From Phycisphaeraceae bacterium (GTDB taxonomy: Bacteria; Planctomycetota; Phycisphaerae; Phycisphaerales; Phycisphaeraceae): 64,000 nucleotides of DNA. The stretch spans positions 1 to 64,000 of the forward strand of contig JANQSF010000058.1 in the NCBI GenBank assembly GCA_028284155.1. Direction: 5' to 3'. Below, in pieces: positions 19,889 through 28,721 of the stretch (positions are counted from its first letter, which is position 1; each line of letters starts with the position of its first letter). A program made the translations under genes and the position numbers. The notes under the pieces were generated by a model. That model did no database searches, was not told the DNA's origin, and was given only the letters and a program-made list of their open reading frames with translations.

Positions 19889-20902
19889 GTGCCGCACGCC
19901 CACCGCTCCATCCTGTTCCTGAGCAAGTCGCTCGAAGCGGCATCGACCCGCCACCGCGCGGCCGTCTATTTTGATCGGCTGCGCAATGCGGGCTGGTCGC
20001 CGACCCTCATGCCCGTCGGCGGCGGTCTGGGCGTCAAGCGCAACGTCCTGCGCGCGGCGCGGCGGGCCGACGTGGTCGTGCTGATGCGCAAGCTGTTGGC
20101 CTGGCCGATCGCGGCGGCGCTGCGACGTGCGGCGAGACGTTTGGTCTTCGACATGGACGACGCGATCTACACGTCGAGTTCCGGCGAGCCGTCACGCACA
20201 CGCGCGACGCGGTTTGAGCGCGTTGCCAAAACGTGCGACGCCGTTTGGGCGGGCAACAGCCACCTCGTCGACCGAGCGTCACAACACAACGACAACGTCA
20301 CGCTTTTACCCACGTCGCTCGACCCGCACCCCTACGCCATCGATCAACCCAAACCGACCGACTACACCGACGTCGTCTGGATCGGCTCGAGCGCGACGCG
20401 GCCCTACCTTGAACGCGCGTTGCCGATGCTCGTCGCGGCCGACGCACGTTTTAAGGCCGAAGGACTGCCACCGCTGCGGCTCAAGATCGTCGCCGACTTC
20501 GACCTGTCAGCCGACTGCGGCGTGACGACTTGGGCCGACCCGTGGGGCAGCGACACGGAAGCAGCGTCACTGGCGTCATCCCACGTCGGCATCGCGCCGA
20601 TGCCGGACGACCCGTGGACGCGCGGCAAGTGCGGGTTCAAGGTGTTGCAATACCTCGCCGCGGGCCTGCCCGTGGTCGTCTCCGACGTGGGCGTTCACCA
20701 AGACATCGTGGACGACGCGCGGCTTGGTGTGCGTGTCGGCGACGACCCGCAGGCGTGGGCGGAAGCGCTCGTCGCTCAGGCTTGCACGGCTTCTGATACT
20801 GCCTCGACCGCCTTTCGTCGCCAGCGGATTGTCGAAAGGTTCAGCCATGACGCGGCGTTCGATATCATGCAGCGACAGTTGGCTGCCGCCGCCCCGTTGT
20901 GA
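19889..20902 (+). CDS. glycosyltransferase, GT4-like (family 1)
   Basis: 337 residues from a GTG at 19889, chosen because TAACAT (19876-19881) lies 7 nt upstream and the product begins in register with the family (VPHAHRSILFLSKSLEAAST). The N-terminal half has DVVVLMRKL and LVFDMDDAIYTS. The C-terminal half holds the nucleotide-sugar site: HVGIAPMPDDPWTRGKCGFKVLQYLAAGLPVVVSDVGVHQDIV, spanning 20581-20710, where Lys-Cys-Gly and Glu/Asp positions are typical. It is probably a cytoplasmic or peripheral enzyme of glycan synthesis. The sugar is unknown. It lies 9 bp before a secreted-protein gene. Confidence 0.88.
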   Translation: MPHAHRSILFLSKSLEAASTRHRAAVYFDRLRNAGWSPTLMPVGGGLGVKRNVLRAARRADVVVLMRKLLAWPIAAALRRAARRLVFDMDDAIYTSSSGEPSRTRATRFERVAKTCDAVWAGNSHLVDRASQHNDNVTLLPTSLDPHPYAIDQPKPTDYTDVVWIGSSATRPYLERALPMLVAADARFKAEGLPPLRLKIVADFDLSADCGVTTWADPWGSDTEAASLASSHVGIAPMPDDPWTRGKCGFKVLQYLAAGLPVVVSDVGVHQDIVDDARLGVRVGDDPQAWAEALVAQACTASDTASTAFRRQRIVERFSHDAAFDIMQRQLAAAAPL

Positions 20903-20911
20903 AGACTCGCC

Positions 20912-21922
20912 ATGAAGACACGTTGGCTTATCCTCTCCCTGGTCATATTGGCGACCGCCGGTCATGAATGCGCCGCGGACCGTGCGGGTGTCACGTCGCT
21001 GACAAACGGCTCCGTGCGGTACGTCGTTCCCGACAAGCCGTACGTCGTGCTGAAACGCGGGGATGTCGAGGCTGTCATCGTCGACAACCGCGCCGTGGAC
21101 GACGACGTGCTGCCCGGCCACCGGGCGGGCTATAGCGGCGTCGCGTCGTTGAAGCAAAAGAGGCAGCCGCGCAACGTGTTCGTGCCGGCTTATGCGGGAC
21201 TCAACTTCGAGCACATCCACGACGGCACGACGCAAGACCGCGACGTGCTGTTTGAGCCGCGCCGCGTGCCGATGGAACTGCGCCGCATCGACGAATACAC
21301 GGTCGAGTTGTATCAGGCGCCGACGAAGACGTGGAAGCTCGAAAGCTGCTCGCGCTACCGGCTCCTGCCCGACGGCGTGATCGAGCTGACGTTCGAGTGC
21401 ATCCCGCGCAGCAAGACGTTTCGCAACGGTTACGTCGGTTTGTTCTGGGCGAGCTACATCAACCAGCCCGAATCGCTCGACATCCACTTCCGCGGCGTTG
21501 GCGACACCGGCGACCAGCGCGAGCCAATGGCCAAGTGGGTGCGCGGCGTCACGCCCGCGCACGGCCGACTCAGCACGCACCTGGCCTTCAACGACACGCG
21601 CTCATTCAAGCACGACGCAGATTTCCCGCTCTCACTCGTCTACAACCGCTCACGCCACCGCTATGTCGAGCCGTGGTACTACGGCGTCTGCCGAGGCATG
21701 GCGTTGGTCCAGGTCTTCCGGGCTGGCGACGGGGTTCGCCTGACCCAGTCGCCCTCCGGCGGCGGGGGCGGCAACCCCGCGTGGGACTTCCAGTGGTTCA
21801 TCCCGGACTACGAGGTGGACAAGATGTACCGGCTGGTCATGCGGGCGGCGTACGTGCCGTACACATCGCAAGACGACATGGCGAAGCTCGCCAGCGCGGA
21901 GATGCGAAAGCTGGCCCAATAA
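20912..21922 (+). CDS. secreted protein of unknown function
   Basis: 336 residues with signal peptide MKTRWLILSLVILATAGHECAA. The mature part is beta-rich and aromatic, with motifs such as YVVLKRGDVEAVIVDN, GYVGLFWASYINQPE, LDIHFRGVG, PWYYGVCRGMALVQVF and WDFQWFIPDYEV. It looks like a beta-sandwich exported protein, perhaps carbohydrate-binding, but I cannot assign a family. It follows the glycosyltransferase gene by 9 bp, so the two are probably co-transcribed. Confidence 0.75.
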   Translation: MKTRWLILSLVILATAGHECAADRAGVTSLTNGSVRYVVPDKPYVVLKRGDVEAVIVDNRAVDDDVLPGHRAGYSGVASLKQKRQPRNVFVPAYAGLNFEHIHDGTTQDRDVLFEPRRVPMELRRIDEYTVELYQAPTKTWKLESCSRYRLLPDGVIELTFECIPRSKTFRNGYVGLFWASYINQPESLDIHFRGVGDTGDQREPMAKWVRGVTPAHGRLSTHLAFNDTRSFKHDADFPLSLVYNRSRHRYVEPWYYGVCRGMALVQVFRAGDGVRLTQSPSGGGGGNPAWDFQWFIPDYEVDKMYRLVMRAAYVPYTSQDDMAKLASAEMRKLAQ

Positions 21923-22091
21923 CCGGGCCTACCTCCAAGCCCATCCAACTCGAAATACCACTCCTGACGGCACGACTGACAATCTTGCAGGGTGAAACGA
22001 ACCGCCGCGTCCGACATCGAATAAGACGGGCGGCTGCCAAGCTGTTTTGGCGGCCGATCGACCCCGTTCGATGTGAAGGAGACGACCCGTC

Positions 22092-22805
22092 ATGTTCTTC
22101 GACCCGCTCTGGTTCGTGTTCGTCGGCCCGGCGATGCTGTTGGCCTGGTGGGCGCAGGCCAAGGTGCACGGCGCGTTCGCACGCGCCAAGCAGATACCCG
22201 CCCGCAGCGGCATCACGGGGGCCGAGACGGCTGCGCGCATCCTGCTGCAGGCCGGCGTCGACAACGTCGGCATCGAACCGACGCAGGGCGTGCTCGGCGA
22301 CCACTACGACCCGCGGCACAAGGTGCTCCGACTCAGCCCCGACGTCTACAATGGCCGAAGCGTTGCCGCGCAGGGCATCGCCGCGCACGAGGTCGGCCAC
22401 GCCATCCAGGACGCCCGCCGGTACGGCCCGCTGATCCTCCGCAACGGCCTGGTGCCGTTGGCCTCGACGGGCAGTTGGCTGTCCAACATCCTGATCATCG
22501 GCGGCATCCTGTTCATGTTCCTCGTGCAGGGCGCGTCGCAGATCGCGTACTACTTGATCTGGGCGGGCGTGATCGCCTTCGCGACGACGGTCGTGTTTCA
22601 GTTGATCAACCTGCCCGTCGAGTTCGACGCCAGCAAACGCGCCAAGGCCGCGCTGGCCGACATGGGTCTGGTCACTGAACAGGAGATGCCCGAGGTACGC
22701 CGCGTCCTCAACGCGGCCGCGATGACCTACGTCGCCGCGACGGCCGTGGCGATCATGCAACTGCTCTACTGGATCGTTCGGCTCAGTGCGATGCGGCGGG
22801 AGTGA
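22092..22805 (+). CDS. YugP-type membrane zinc metallopeptidase
   Basis: 237 residues: an N-terminal TM (DPLWFVFVGPAMLLAWW), then DHYDPRHKVLRLSPDVY and the zinc site AAHEVGHAIQDA (HExxH), followed by two TM helices (LSNILIIGGILFMFLV, IAYYLIWAGVIAFATTVVF), NLPVEFDASKRAK and a last TM. This order defines the neutral zinc metallopeptidase family of B. subtilis YugP. It is an inner-membrane protein; substrates are unknown. GAAGGAGACG before the ATG gives a good SD (AAGGAG). Confidence 0.92.
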   Translation: MFFDPLWFVFVGPAMLLAWWAQAKVHGAFARAKQIPARSGITGAETAARILLQAGVDNVGIEPTQGVLGDHYDPRHKVLRLSPDVYNGRSVAAQGIAAHEVGHAIQDARRYGPLILRNGLVPLASTGSWLSNILIIGGILFMFLVQGASQIAYYLIWAGVIAFATTVVFQLINLPVEFDASKRAKAALADMGLVTEQEMPEVRRVLNAAAMTYVAATAVAIMQLLYWIVRLSAMRRE

Positions 22806-22832
22806 TCACCCCGCGTCGCCTGGTTGTACACC

Positions 22833-25322
22833 TCACTTTTTGGGCAGCGGGTGACCCAGGTCGTCGCCGTTCGGCTTAAACCCCTTGCCGTCCACGTCGA
22901 TGAAGATCGGGTTGGCGACGGCGATCGGCGGGAGGTTGCCGCGTTGCGGGCCCATCACCTTGCCGAGTTTCAACCCTTCGCCGATCGCCACGACGATCAG
23001 GTGCGCGTCTTCCTTTAGCGTGACGTTGATCGCCTGGTCGAACTTCACGACCTTGTCGCTAAAGAGCTTCGCGTGCGACTTGCGCGTGAAGTTGAGGCGA
23101 GGGTCAGGTCGGCCGTTGACGAAGACCTGGATGCGGTTGATGTCGAACCAGTTGGGGCATTGGACGCGCACGCCGAGCCCGACTTTGCCGTCGATAGCCA
23201 AGGCACTGTCACCCGGGCCGGCGCTGGCGCTGTCGTGCGCCGACGTGGTGGCCTGCACCTCAAGGTACGGCCCGGTCGACATGACGATGTTGCCCTTCTC
23301 GCTGGCGCGGACGATGTCGAGCACCTTGATCTTGGCGGGGTCGTCCGTCGAGCTCTTGACCCAGTTTCGGTACCAGCCCGAACCGTGGAAGTTGTAGTGC
23401 GCGTCGGTATTGACCACACCGGGGATGCGGAAGCCGTGGTTGAGCATCTGCATCCAGTTGACCATGCGGTTGTTGAACTTGCGCCCACGCGACTCGGACA
23501 CGGCCGGCTGAAAGATCGCCTGCGGCGGGTGCAGCTCGATCACGTCCATGAATGACAGGTTGTTGTATCCACCGTCGTGCTTGCCGTCGCGGTTGCGGTC
23601 CCACGCAAGCCGGACGAGGTCGGGGTGGTTCTGCTGAACGAGCTTTTCGCTCTTGTCGTCCCAGTACGCGATGCGCTCGACCTGCACGCGCGGGTCGGTG
23701 TGGACGGTCGGGGCGCCGCCGTCCTGCGTGCGCGGCTTGCGCTTCAGCGGGAAGATGTTCTGGTGGTTGACCGACCCGTCGCGCCCGGTCATCTCGATGC
23801 CCGAGGCCGTGCCCATCAGGTGCTCCGCCTTGAGCGCCTTGAGGTGCGGCACGTACGTGTCGATCCGCTGGTGCTCCGTGCAGGGGGCGAAGTCGATCTG
23901 CTCAGCCAGCAGGTTGAGCACTCGCCCGAGCTGGTCCGACGTGTTGTCGCCGGACGGGCTGGAGTGCGAGTGGTACTCCGTGCTGACCCAGCCGGGCGTG
24001 CTGACCGTCCGCTTGAGCTTCGTCTGGAAGGCCGTCGTCTTGCCGCGTGTGACGCGCACCTTGAGGAAGTCGGCGTCGTATTCCGGGCCGTGGCTGACGA
24101 TCACGTCGTAGTCGCCGGGCGCGATCGCCTGCTTGAAAGAACCGTTGTGCGAGTAGTACGCGTTGATGACGGCGTGCGTGCCCGTGTCGGTGAAGAAGTA
24201 CGGGTCTTTCGTGCCCTCGCGACCGACGAACTGCACCTTGCACGGGATGGGTTGGCCCTTGTCGTCCGTCACCTTCGCGCTGACATAGCCGGCCTGCTGT
24301 AGGTTGATGCCAATCAACGCCTCATTGCCGCTGTCGATCGAGAGCTGCCCCTCGCCGCGCGCGTGGTGCGCCGCGGTGATCTGAGCCGTGCCTTTGGGCA
24401 CCCACAGCGTGACCTTGCCGTTCGCGTCCGTCCGCGCCATCGTGCGGTCGCTACCCTTCTCGCCAAGCCGCACGTCGGCGTTGGCGACGGGGCCGTCCTT
24501 GTCCTTCACCGTCAGGTGTTGCGCGAATCGCTTCTCACCCGTCAGCTTCGACGCGACGCCGATCACGTCGAACAGGTTTGCCCCCGGAATCACACGCCGA
24601 CGTACGACGACCTGTTTGCCCGGCTCGACGGTCGCCTCGGCCTTGCCATCGACCTTGTACTGCACGCCGCCGCCGCGCCCGCCGCCGACGGCCGTCGCAA
24701 CCGACCCGTCGCCGAGGAAGCCGTACGCCTGTCCGTGCCACCGGTCGTAGACCGTCACGAGCTTGCCGCCGAACTCGCTTCCTTTCTGGAACGTGCGGTC
24801 AGCCCGGTACGAGTCGCTGAAGCGCGCCTGCAACGGCTTGTCGCCGGTGTTGAGGTACTTCGTTTCGATCGTGATGTATTCATCGCCATCGCGCAGGATG
24901 TAGCGCAGCTCGATGTTCGGTTGCCCCGGGGTTGGCTTGTTGGTGAGCAACAAGACGGCGTGTTTGCCCTGTTGCTCGATGATGGCTGAACGCAGGCCGT
25001 ACCGCGCGGCGTCGGGGTAGTACGCGCTGAGCTGGTCGTTCGGGTTGGCGCGCGACGTGAAGTCGAGCAGGCAGCCGGCGACGTTGTGAACGGTCAGGTT
25101 AGCGTGACGCGTCGCGACTGGGTCGCCAATCACCGCCACGACCTTGTCGTTGCGCAGCACATAGTCGCCATAGATCGCGTCGACCTCCTTGCCCCGTGGG
25201 ACGACCTTGTCGTAGTTATCCGGCGTGATCCGAACGACCTCGCCGGCGTGAGCGGGTAGGGCGATGGAAGCCATCGACAGGGCGGAGAGCGCGACGATCG
25301 ACAGGCGGCGTAATGCGTACAT
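22833..25322 (-). CDS. secreted CehA/McbA-family metallohydrolase (PHP-like)
   Basis: 829 residues from the ATG at 25322, chosen for the signal peptide (MYALRRLSIVALSALSMASIALPAHA) and the SD GAAGGAG upstream. The N-terminal 450 residues are beta-sandwich and carboxypeptidase-regulatory-like (KVTDDKGQPIPCKVQFVGRE). The metal site follows: WVSTEYHSHSSPSGDNTSD, DFAPCTEHQ, MGTASGIEMTG and GVVNTDAHYNFHG, matching the His/Asp pattern of PHP-type CehA/McbA hydrolases. The C-terminus has a beta domain (NGRPDPRLNF). Some relatives hydrolyse esters such as carbaryl; the substrate here is unknown. It is convergent with the YugP gene. Confidence 0.85.
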   Translation of the reverse strand: MYALRRLSIVALSALSMASIALPAHAGEVVRITPDNYDKVVPRGKEVDAIYGDYVLRNDKVVAVIGDPVATRHANLTVHNVAGCLLDFTSRANPNDQLSAYYPDAARYGLRSAIIEQQGKHAVLLLTNKPTPGQPNIELRYILRDGDEYITIETKYLNTGDKPLQARFSDSYRADRTFQKGSEFGGKLVTVYDRWHGQAYGFLGDGSVATAVGGGRGGGVQYKVDGKAEATVEPGKQVVVRRRVIPGANLFDVIGVASKLTGEKRFAQHLTVKDKDGPVANADVRLGEKGSDRTMARTDANGKVTLWVPKGTAQITAAHHARGEGQLSIDSGNEALIGINLQQAGYVSAKVTDDKGQPIPCKVQFVGREGTKDPYFFTDTGTHAVINAYYSHNGSFKQAIAPGDYDVIVSHGPEYDADFLKVRVTRGKTTAFQTKLKRTVSTPGWVSTEYHSHSSPSGDNTSDQLGRVLNLLAEQIDFAPCTEHQRIDTYVPHLKALKAEHLMGTASGIEMTGRDGSVNHQNIFPLKRKPRTQDGGAPTVHTDPRVQVERIAYWDDKSEKLVQQNHPDLVRLAWDRNRDGKHDGGYNNLSFMDVIELHPPQAIFQPAVSESRGRKFNNRMVNWMQMLNHGFRIPGVVNTDAHYNFHGSGWYRNWVKSSTDDPAKIKVLDIVRASEKGNIVMSTGPYLEVQATTSAHDSASAGPGDSALAIDGKVGLGVRVQCPNWFDINRIQVFVNGRPDPRLNFTRKSHAKLFSDKVVKFDQAINVTLKEDAHLIVVAIGEGLKLGKVMGPQRGNLPPIAVANPIFIDVDGKGFKPNGDDLGHPLPKK

Positions 25323-25477
25323 GATCGACTCCTTCGGTGGTGGAACGTCCATGATACCGCCGCCGAGTCGACGCCCCGTCATGAACGAACGGCATGCGCG
25401 TACAGGCCACCTCAAGAACTCGCGTAATTCGGGGTATTGGTGAATCTTGGACGTCCAGCAAAGGTCGGGTGCACTTC

Positions 25478-25483
25478 TATAAT
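25478..25483 (+). promoter_or_regulatory. -10 hexamer TATAAT before mnmG
   Basis: A perfect TATAAT ends 8 nt before the mnmG ATG. No convincing -35 at 16-18 bp was seen (TTGGAC at 25447-25452 is too far). The transcript would be nearly leaderless. It would drive the mnmG to pgl run. Confidence 0.6.
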
Positions 25484-25491
25484 CCCGCGCG

Positions 25492-27492
25492 ATGCGGAAG
25501 GTGGCACGATATGACGTGTTGGTGATCGGCGGCGGGCACGCCGGGGCCGAGGCCGCGTGGTCGGCCGCGAACCTCGGGGCGTCTGTCGCGATGGTCACGA
25601 TGGACCCAGCCAAGGTCGGCGCGATGTCGTGCAATCCCGCGATCGGCGGGTTGGCCAAGGGGCAGATGGTGCGCGAGATCGATGCGCTTGGCGGGCTGAT
25701 GGGCCTGGCCGCCGACGCGACGGGGATTCAGTTCAAGGTACTCAACGCCAGCCGAGGCCCGGCGGTGCGCGGCCCGCGGTGTCAGTCCGACAAGTACGCT
25801 TACGCGCGCGAGGTGCAACGACTGCTGCAAACGCGCGACACGCTCGACATCCTGGCCGGCACGGTCGAGTCGTTCATCGTCGAGCGCGGCCGAGTCGTCG
25901 GCGTGTGGGCGAAGCTCGACGCCGACGGGAATGCACCGCGCGAGACGGCCGACTGCTGCGGCGAGTTTGGTGCGATCGACCTGGCGGAGAAGCCTGTGCG
26001 CATTGACGCCGGCGCGGTCGTGCTGACTACCGGCACGTTCATGCGCGGCTTGATGCACACGGGTGAAAGCAAGACGGCCGGCGGCCGGGTCGGTGAGGGC
26101 GCATCGGTCGGGATCAGCGGCGCGCTGCGCGATCTGGGTTTCGAGTTGGGACGACTCAAGACCGGCACGCCGCCGCGACTGGATGGTCGCACGATTGACT
26201 TTACGTGGCTCGACGAGCAACCGGGCGATGACGAGCCTGTGCCGTTTAGTGACATGACACAGGCCGCTTGCGGCTTAGCGCCCCCGGAAGCGACATGCAC
26301 CGACGGTCAATCGGGGGCAACCAGCAACACTGGCGCTAAGCCGCAAGCGGCCTACGCGCGCGTGGCTGACCGCTTTCCCATTCTCGACCAACGTGTCTGT
26401 CACATCACACACACGACGGCCGCGATCCACGACCGCATCCGCGACAACCTCGACCGCGCGCCGATGTACAACGGTCAAATAGAGACCGCGGGGCCGCGCT
26501 ACTGCCCGAGCATCGAGGACAAGGTCGTCCGCTTCGCCGACCGCGCGTCGCATCACGTCTTTCTCGAACCGGAATCGCTCGAAACGGACGAGGTGTATTG
26601 CAACGGCATCTCGACATCCTTGCCGGCCGACGTGCAGGACTACATCGTCGCCAACCTGCCCGGTTGTGAGCGGGCGACGATCCTGCGGCACGGGTACGCG
26701 GTCGAGTACGACATGGTTTGGCCGCACCAGATCGACGCGACCTGCATGGCCAAGTCGATCGACGGGCTGTTCCTCGCCGGTCAGATCAACGGCACGAGCG
26801 GGTATGAGGAGGCGGCCGGCCAGGGTTTGCTCGCCGGTCTGAATGCCGTGCGTTACACGCGCGGCGAATCAATGATCAGACTTCGTCGCGACGAGTCGTA
26901 CATCGGCGTCATGATGGACGACCTGGTCACCAAGACGCCACGCGAGCCGTACCGCATGTTCACCAGCCGGGCCGAGTTCCGACTCCTGCTGCGGGCTGAC
27001 AACGCCGACGAGCGGCTCACACCGCTTGGGCGAGATTGGGGCCTCGTCGACGACGCACGTTGGGACGTCTTTAACGCGCGGGCGGACGCGATGCGCGCCT
27101 TACGCGACCACCTCTCACAGCAACGCCACAACGGCGCGTCGTTACTCGACTTCATCAAGCGACCTGAAACGACAACCGAGTGGGTCTTGTCGCAACTCAA
27201 TGGTGCGGCGTTGCCCGCCGCGTCGCGCGATCCGCGCCTGGTTGCAAGGCTCATTGCCGACGTGCAATACGCGGGCTACATCGACCGCCAGCGGCGTGAC
27301 GTCGAGAAACTCAAGCAACAGGAAACGACCCCGCTGCCGCCGACGTTCGATTACGAAGGCGTCGAGGGGTTGCGGCGGGAAGCGCAGCACGTGCTCAGCA
27401 AGTTCAAGCCCACGACGCTCGGCCAGGCGGCGCGCCTGGCGGGCATCACGCCGGCCGACCTGATGATCGTGACCGTCGCGATGGGGCGATGA
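25492..27492 (+). CDS. mnmG: tRNA uridine-34 modification enzyme MnmG (GidA) with in-frame repeat insert
   Basis: MnmG with MnmE makes cmnm5/nm5 at U34 of certain tRNAs. Visible are the FAD motif VIGGGHAGAEAA (residues about 7-18), SCNPAIGGLAKGQMVREIDALGG, GPRYCPSIEDK, GYAVEYDM and NGTSGYEEAAGQGLLAGLNA. Length is 666 against about 629 in E. coli. Residues about 256-290 replace a short loop between the PFS and CHITHTT segments and are encoded by a pair of inverted 19-nt repeats (26263-26351). A second, non-palindromic extra stretch lies near residues 143-168. Its stop overlaps the next start (ATGA), so it heads a coupled operon. Confidence 0.95.
   Translation: MRKVARYDVLVIGGGHAGAEAAWSAANLGASVAMVTMDPAKVGAMSCNPAIGGLAKGQMVREIDALGGLMGLAADATGIQFKVLNASRGPAVRGPRCQSDKYAYAREVQRLLQTRDTLDILAGTVESFIVERGRVVGVWAKLDADGNAPRETADCCGEFGAIDLAEKPVRIDAGAVVLTTGTFMRGLMHTGESKTAGGRVGEGASVGISGALRDLGFELGRLKTGTPPRLDGRTIDFTWLDEQPGDDEPVPFSDMTQAACGLAPPEATCTDGQSGATSNTGAKPQAAYARVADRFPILDQRVCHITHTTAAIHDRIRDNLDRAPMYNGQIETAGPRYCPSIEDKVVRFADRASHHVFLEPESLETDEVYCNGISTSLPADVQDYIVANLPGCERATILRHGYAVEYDMVWPHQIDATCMAKSIDGLFLAGQINGTSGYEEAAGQGLLAGLNAVRYTRGESMIRLRRDESYIGVMMDDLVTKTPREPYRMFTSRAEFRLLLRADNADERLTPLGRDWGLVDDARWDVFNARADAMRALRDHLSQQRHNGASLLDFIKRPETTTEWVLSQLNGAALPAASRDPRLVARLIADVQYAGYIDRQRRDVEKLKQQETTPLPPTFDYEGVEGLRREAQHVLSKFKPTTLGQAARLAGITPADLMIVTVAMGR
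26263..26351. repeat. paired inverted 19-nt repeats inserted in frame in mnmG
   Basis: GCCGCTTGCGGCTTAGCGC (26263-26281) and its exact reverse complement (26333-26351) flank 51 bp. The pairing extends by two or three bases on the outside (AG/CT), giving a 22-bp arm. In this frame the arms read QAACGLAP and GAKPQAA, avoiding the TAA present in another frame. This is the only place in the window where the 19-nt repeat occurs as a close inverted pair. Confidence 0.9.
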
Positions 27493-28097
27493 TGTCCGCG
27501 ACCGAGTCCAACCCGCTCGACGCCGTCCGCGCCGACCTGGCGTGCCCGGCCTGTGGCTACAACCTGCGCGGGCTGATCGGCGCGGTGGTCGATTGCCCCG
27601 AGTGCGGGCAGGCGTGTGACATCACGCAACTGCTGACACGGAGTTGGGACAAGCCGTGGTTCCACGCGCCGAACTTCAACCGCGTGTGTCTCCCGCCCGC
27701 GTGGGCGGCGCTCAGCGCGGTGGCGTTGCTTGTGCTGGTCGGTCCGATGATGGCGAGGCGGGCGACGTTGGCCATCGCGATGATCGCGGCGGGCACGCTG
27801 GCCGTTTGGGGACTACTCTGGGTCTACGCGTGGTTCGTCTTTCAAGACCTGCGCGGTGTCTGGGTGACGGCCGTGGCGCACCTGGTCATCGCCGCCGTGA
27901 CGCTCGGTCTGGTCGGCTGCTTCGTCGGCTTCATCACGACGGGGGTCTCCGTCCTGCAGGCCGAATGGGGCATGGCACTCGTCGGCTTGGCGATCCTGGC
28001 CGGCTCTGTCTTGTCGCTCTGGGCAGGCCACCGCGGCGAACGTGTCATCGCCCGGCAATGTATTAAGCGGTACCTCGACCGTCGGCCGACAAGCTGA
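27489..28097 (+). CDS. zinc-ribbon membrane protein, paralogue 1 of 3
   Basis: 202 residues. The N-terminal zinc ribbon has CPACGYNLRG, then CPECG sixteen residues later (two CxxC knuckles). After a DKPWFHAPNF segment come about four TM helices (ALSAVALLVLVGPMMA, AIAMIAAGTLAVWGLLWVY, VAHLVIAAVTLGLVGCFVGF, LVGLAILAGSVLSLWAG) and a basic C-terminus RQCIKRYLDRR. I do not know a function. It overlaps mnmG by 4 nt (ATGA; ATG at 27492 also possible) and precedes a paralogue by 14 bp. Ribbon and tail probably face the cytosol (inference). Confidence 0.85.
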   Translation: MMSATESNPLDAVRADLACPACGYNLRGLIGAVVDCPECGQACDITQLLTRSWDKPWFHAPNFNRVCLPPAWAALSAVALLVLVGPMMARRATLAIAMIAAGTLAVWGLLWVYAWFVFQDLRGVWVTAVAHLVIAAVTLGLVGCFVGFITTGVSVLQAEWGMALVGLAILAGSVLSLWAGHRGERVIARQCIKRYLDRRPTS

Positions 28098-28111
28098 CAG
28101 GGGCATGTGTC

Positions 28112-28717
28112 ATGCCCGACATTGAACCCCATATCGAAACGATCCGGCAGGACGTGGCCTGCCCAGCCTGCGACTACAACCTGCGCGGGTTGGTCGGTGC
28201 GGTCGTGAATTGTCCGGAGTGCGGGCATGAGTGCGACGTTGTGCAACTGCTGACGCGCCGGTGGGACAAGCCGTGGTATCACGCGCCGCGATACTCGACG
28301 GTCTGCCTGCCCGCGGGTTGGTTGCTCATTTGCATCGCGGTCTTGCCGTTGGGGCTGGCCGTGATCCGCCAACGTTTCGGCGGGTTGTTGTTCGCGACCT
28401 TGTTCACGGCGAGCCTGGTCATGGGCTGGGCATTCGTGATGGACCGCGCCTGGCGTGTGTTTCACGACCCACGCGGGTGGTGGGTTCCCGCGTTAGCGCA
28501 CGGCGTACTCGTCTTGCTGATTGCGGGATTAGCCGGCGTCGCGGTGTGTGTTGTGTGCATGTTGATTGCATTCATTGACTCGGACCCGTGGACGGCGACC
28601 GGTTTCGCGGTCCTCGCGCTCGTCGCGATCGCCTGTCTTTGGGCCGGCCGACTTGGCGAACGCTTCATGGCGGGCCAATGCATCAAACGCTACCTCGAAC
28701 ACACGCCGGCAGAGTAA
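28112..28717 (+). CDS. zinc-ribbon membrane protein, paralogue 2 of 3
   Basis: 201 residues, same architecture as its upstream neighbour: ACPACDYNLRGLVGAVVNCP, CPECGHECDVVQLLTRRWDK, four TM helices (WLLICIAVLPLGLAVI, FATLFTASLVMGWAFVM, HGVLVLLIAGLAGVAVCVVCML, VLALVAIACLWAG), and the tail GQCIKRYLEHTPAE. Close similarity in the ribbon and the CIKRY tail points to tandem duplication. It is separated by 14 bp from paralogue 1 and 4 bp from paralogue 3. Function unknown. Confidence 0.85.
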   Translation: MPDIEPHIETIRQDVACPACDYNLRGLVGAVVNCPECGHECDVVQLLTRRWDKPWYHAPRYSTVCLPAGWLLICIAVLPLGLAVIRQRFGGLLFATLFTASLVMGWAFVMDRAWRVFHDPRGWWVPALAHGVLVLLIAGLAGVAVCVVCMLIAFIDSDPWTATGFAVLALVAIACLWAGRLGERFMAGQCIKRYLEHTPAE

Positions 28718-28721
28718 GAGC

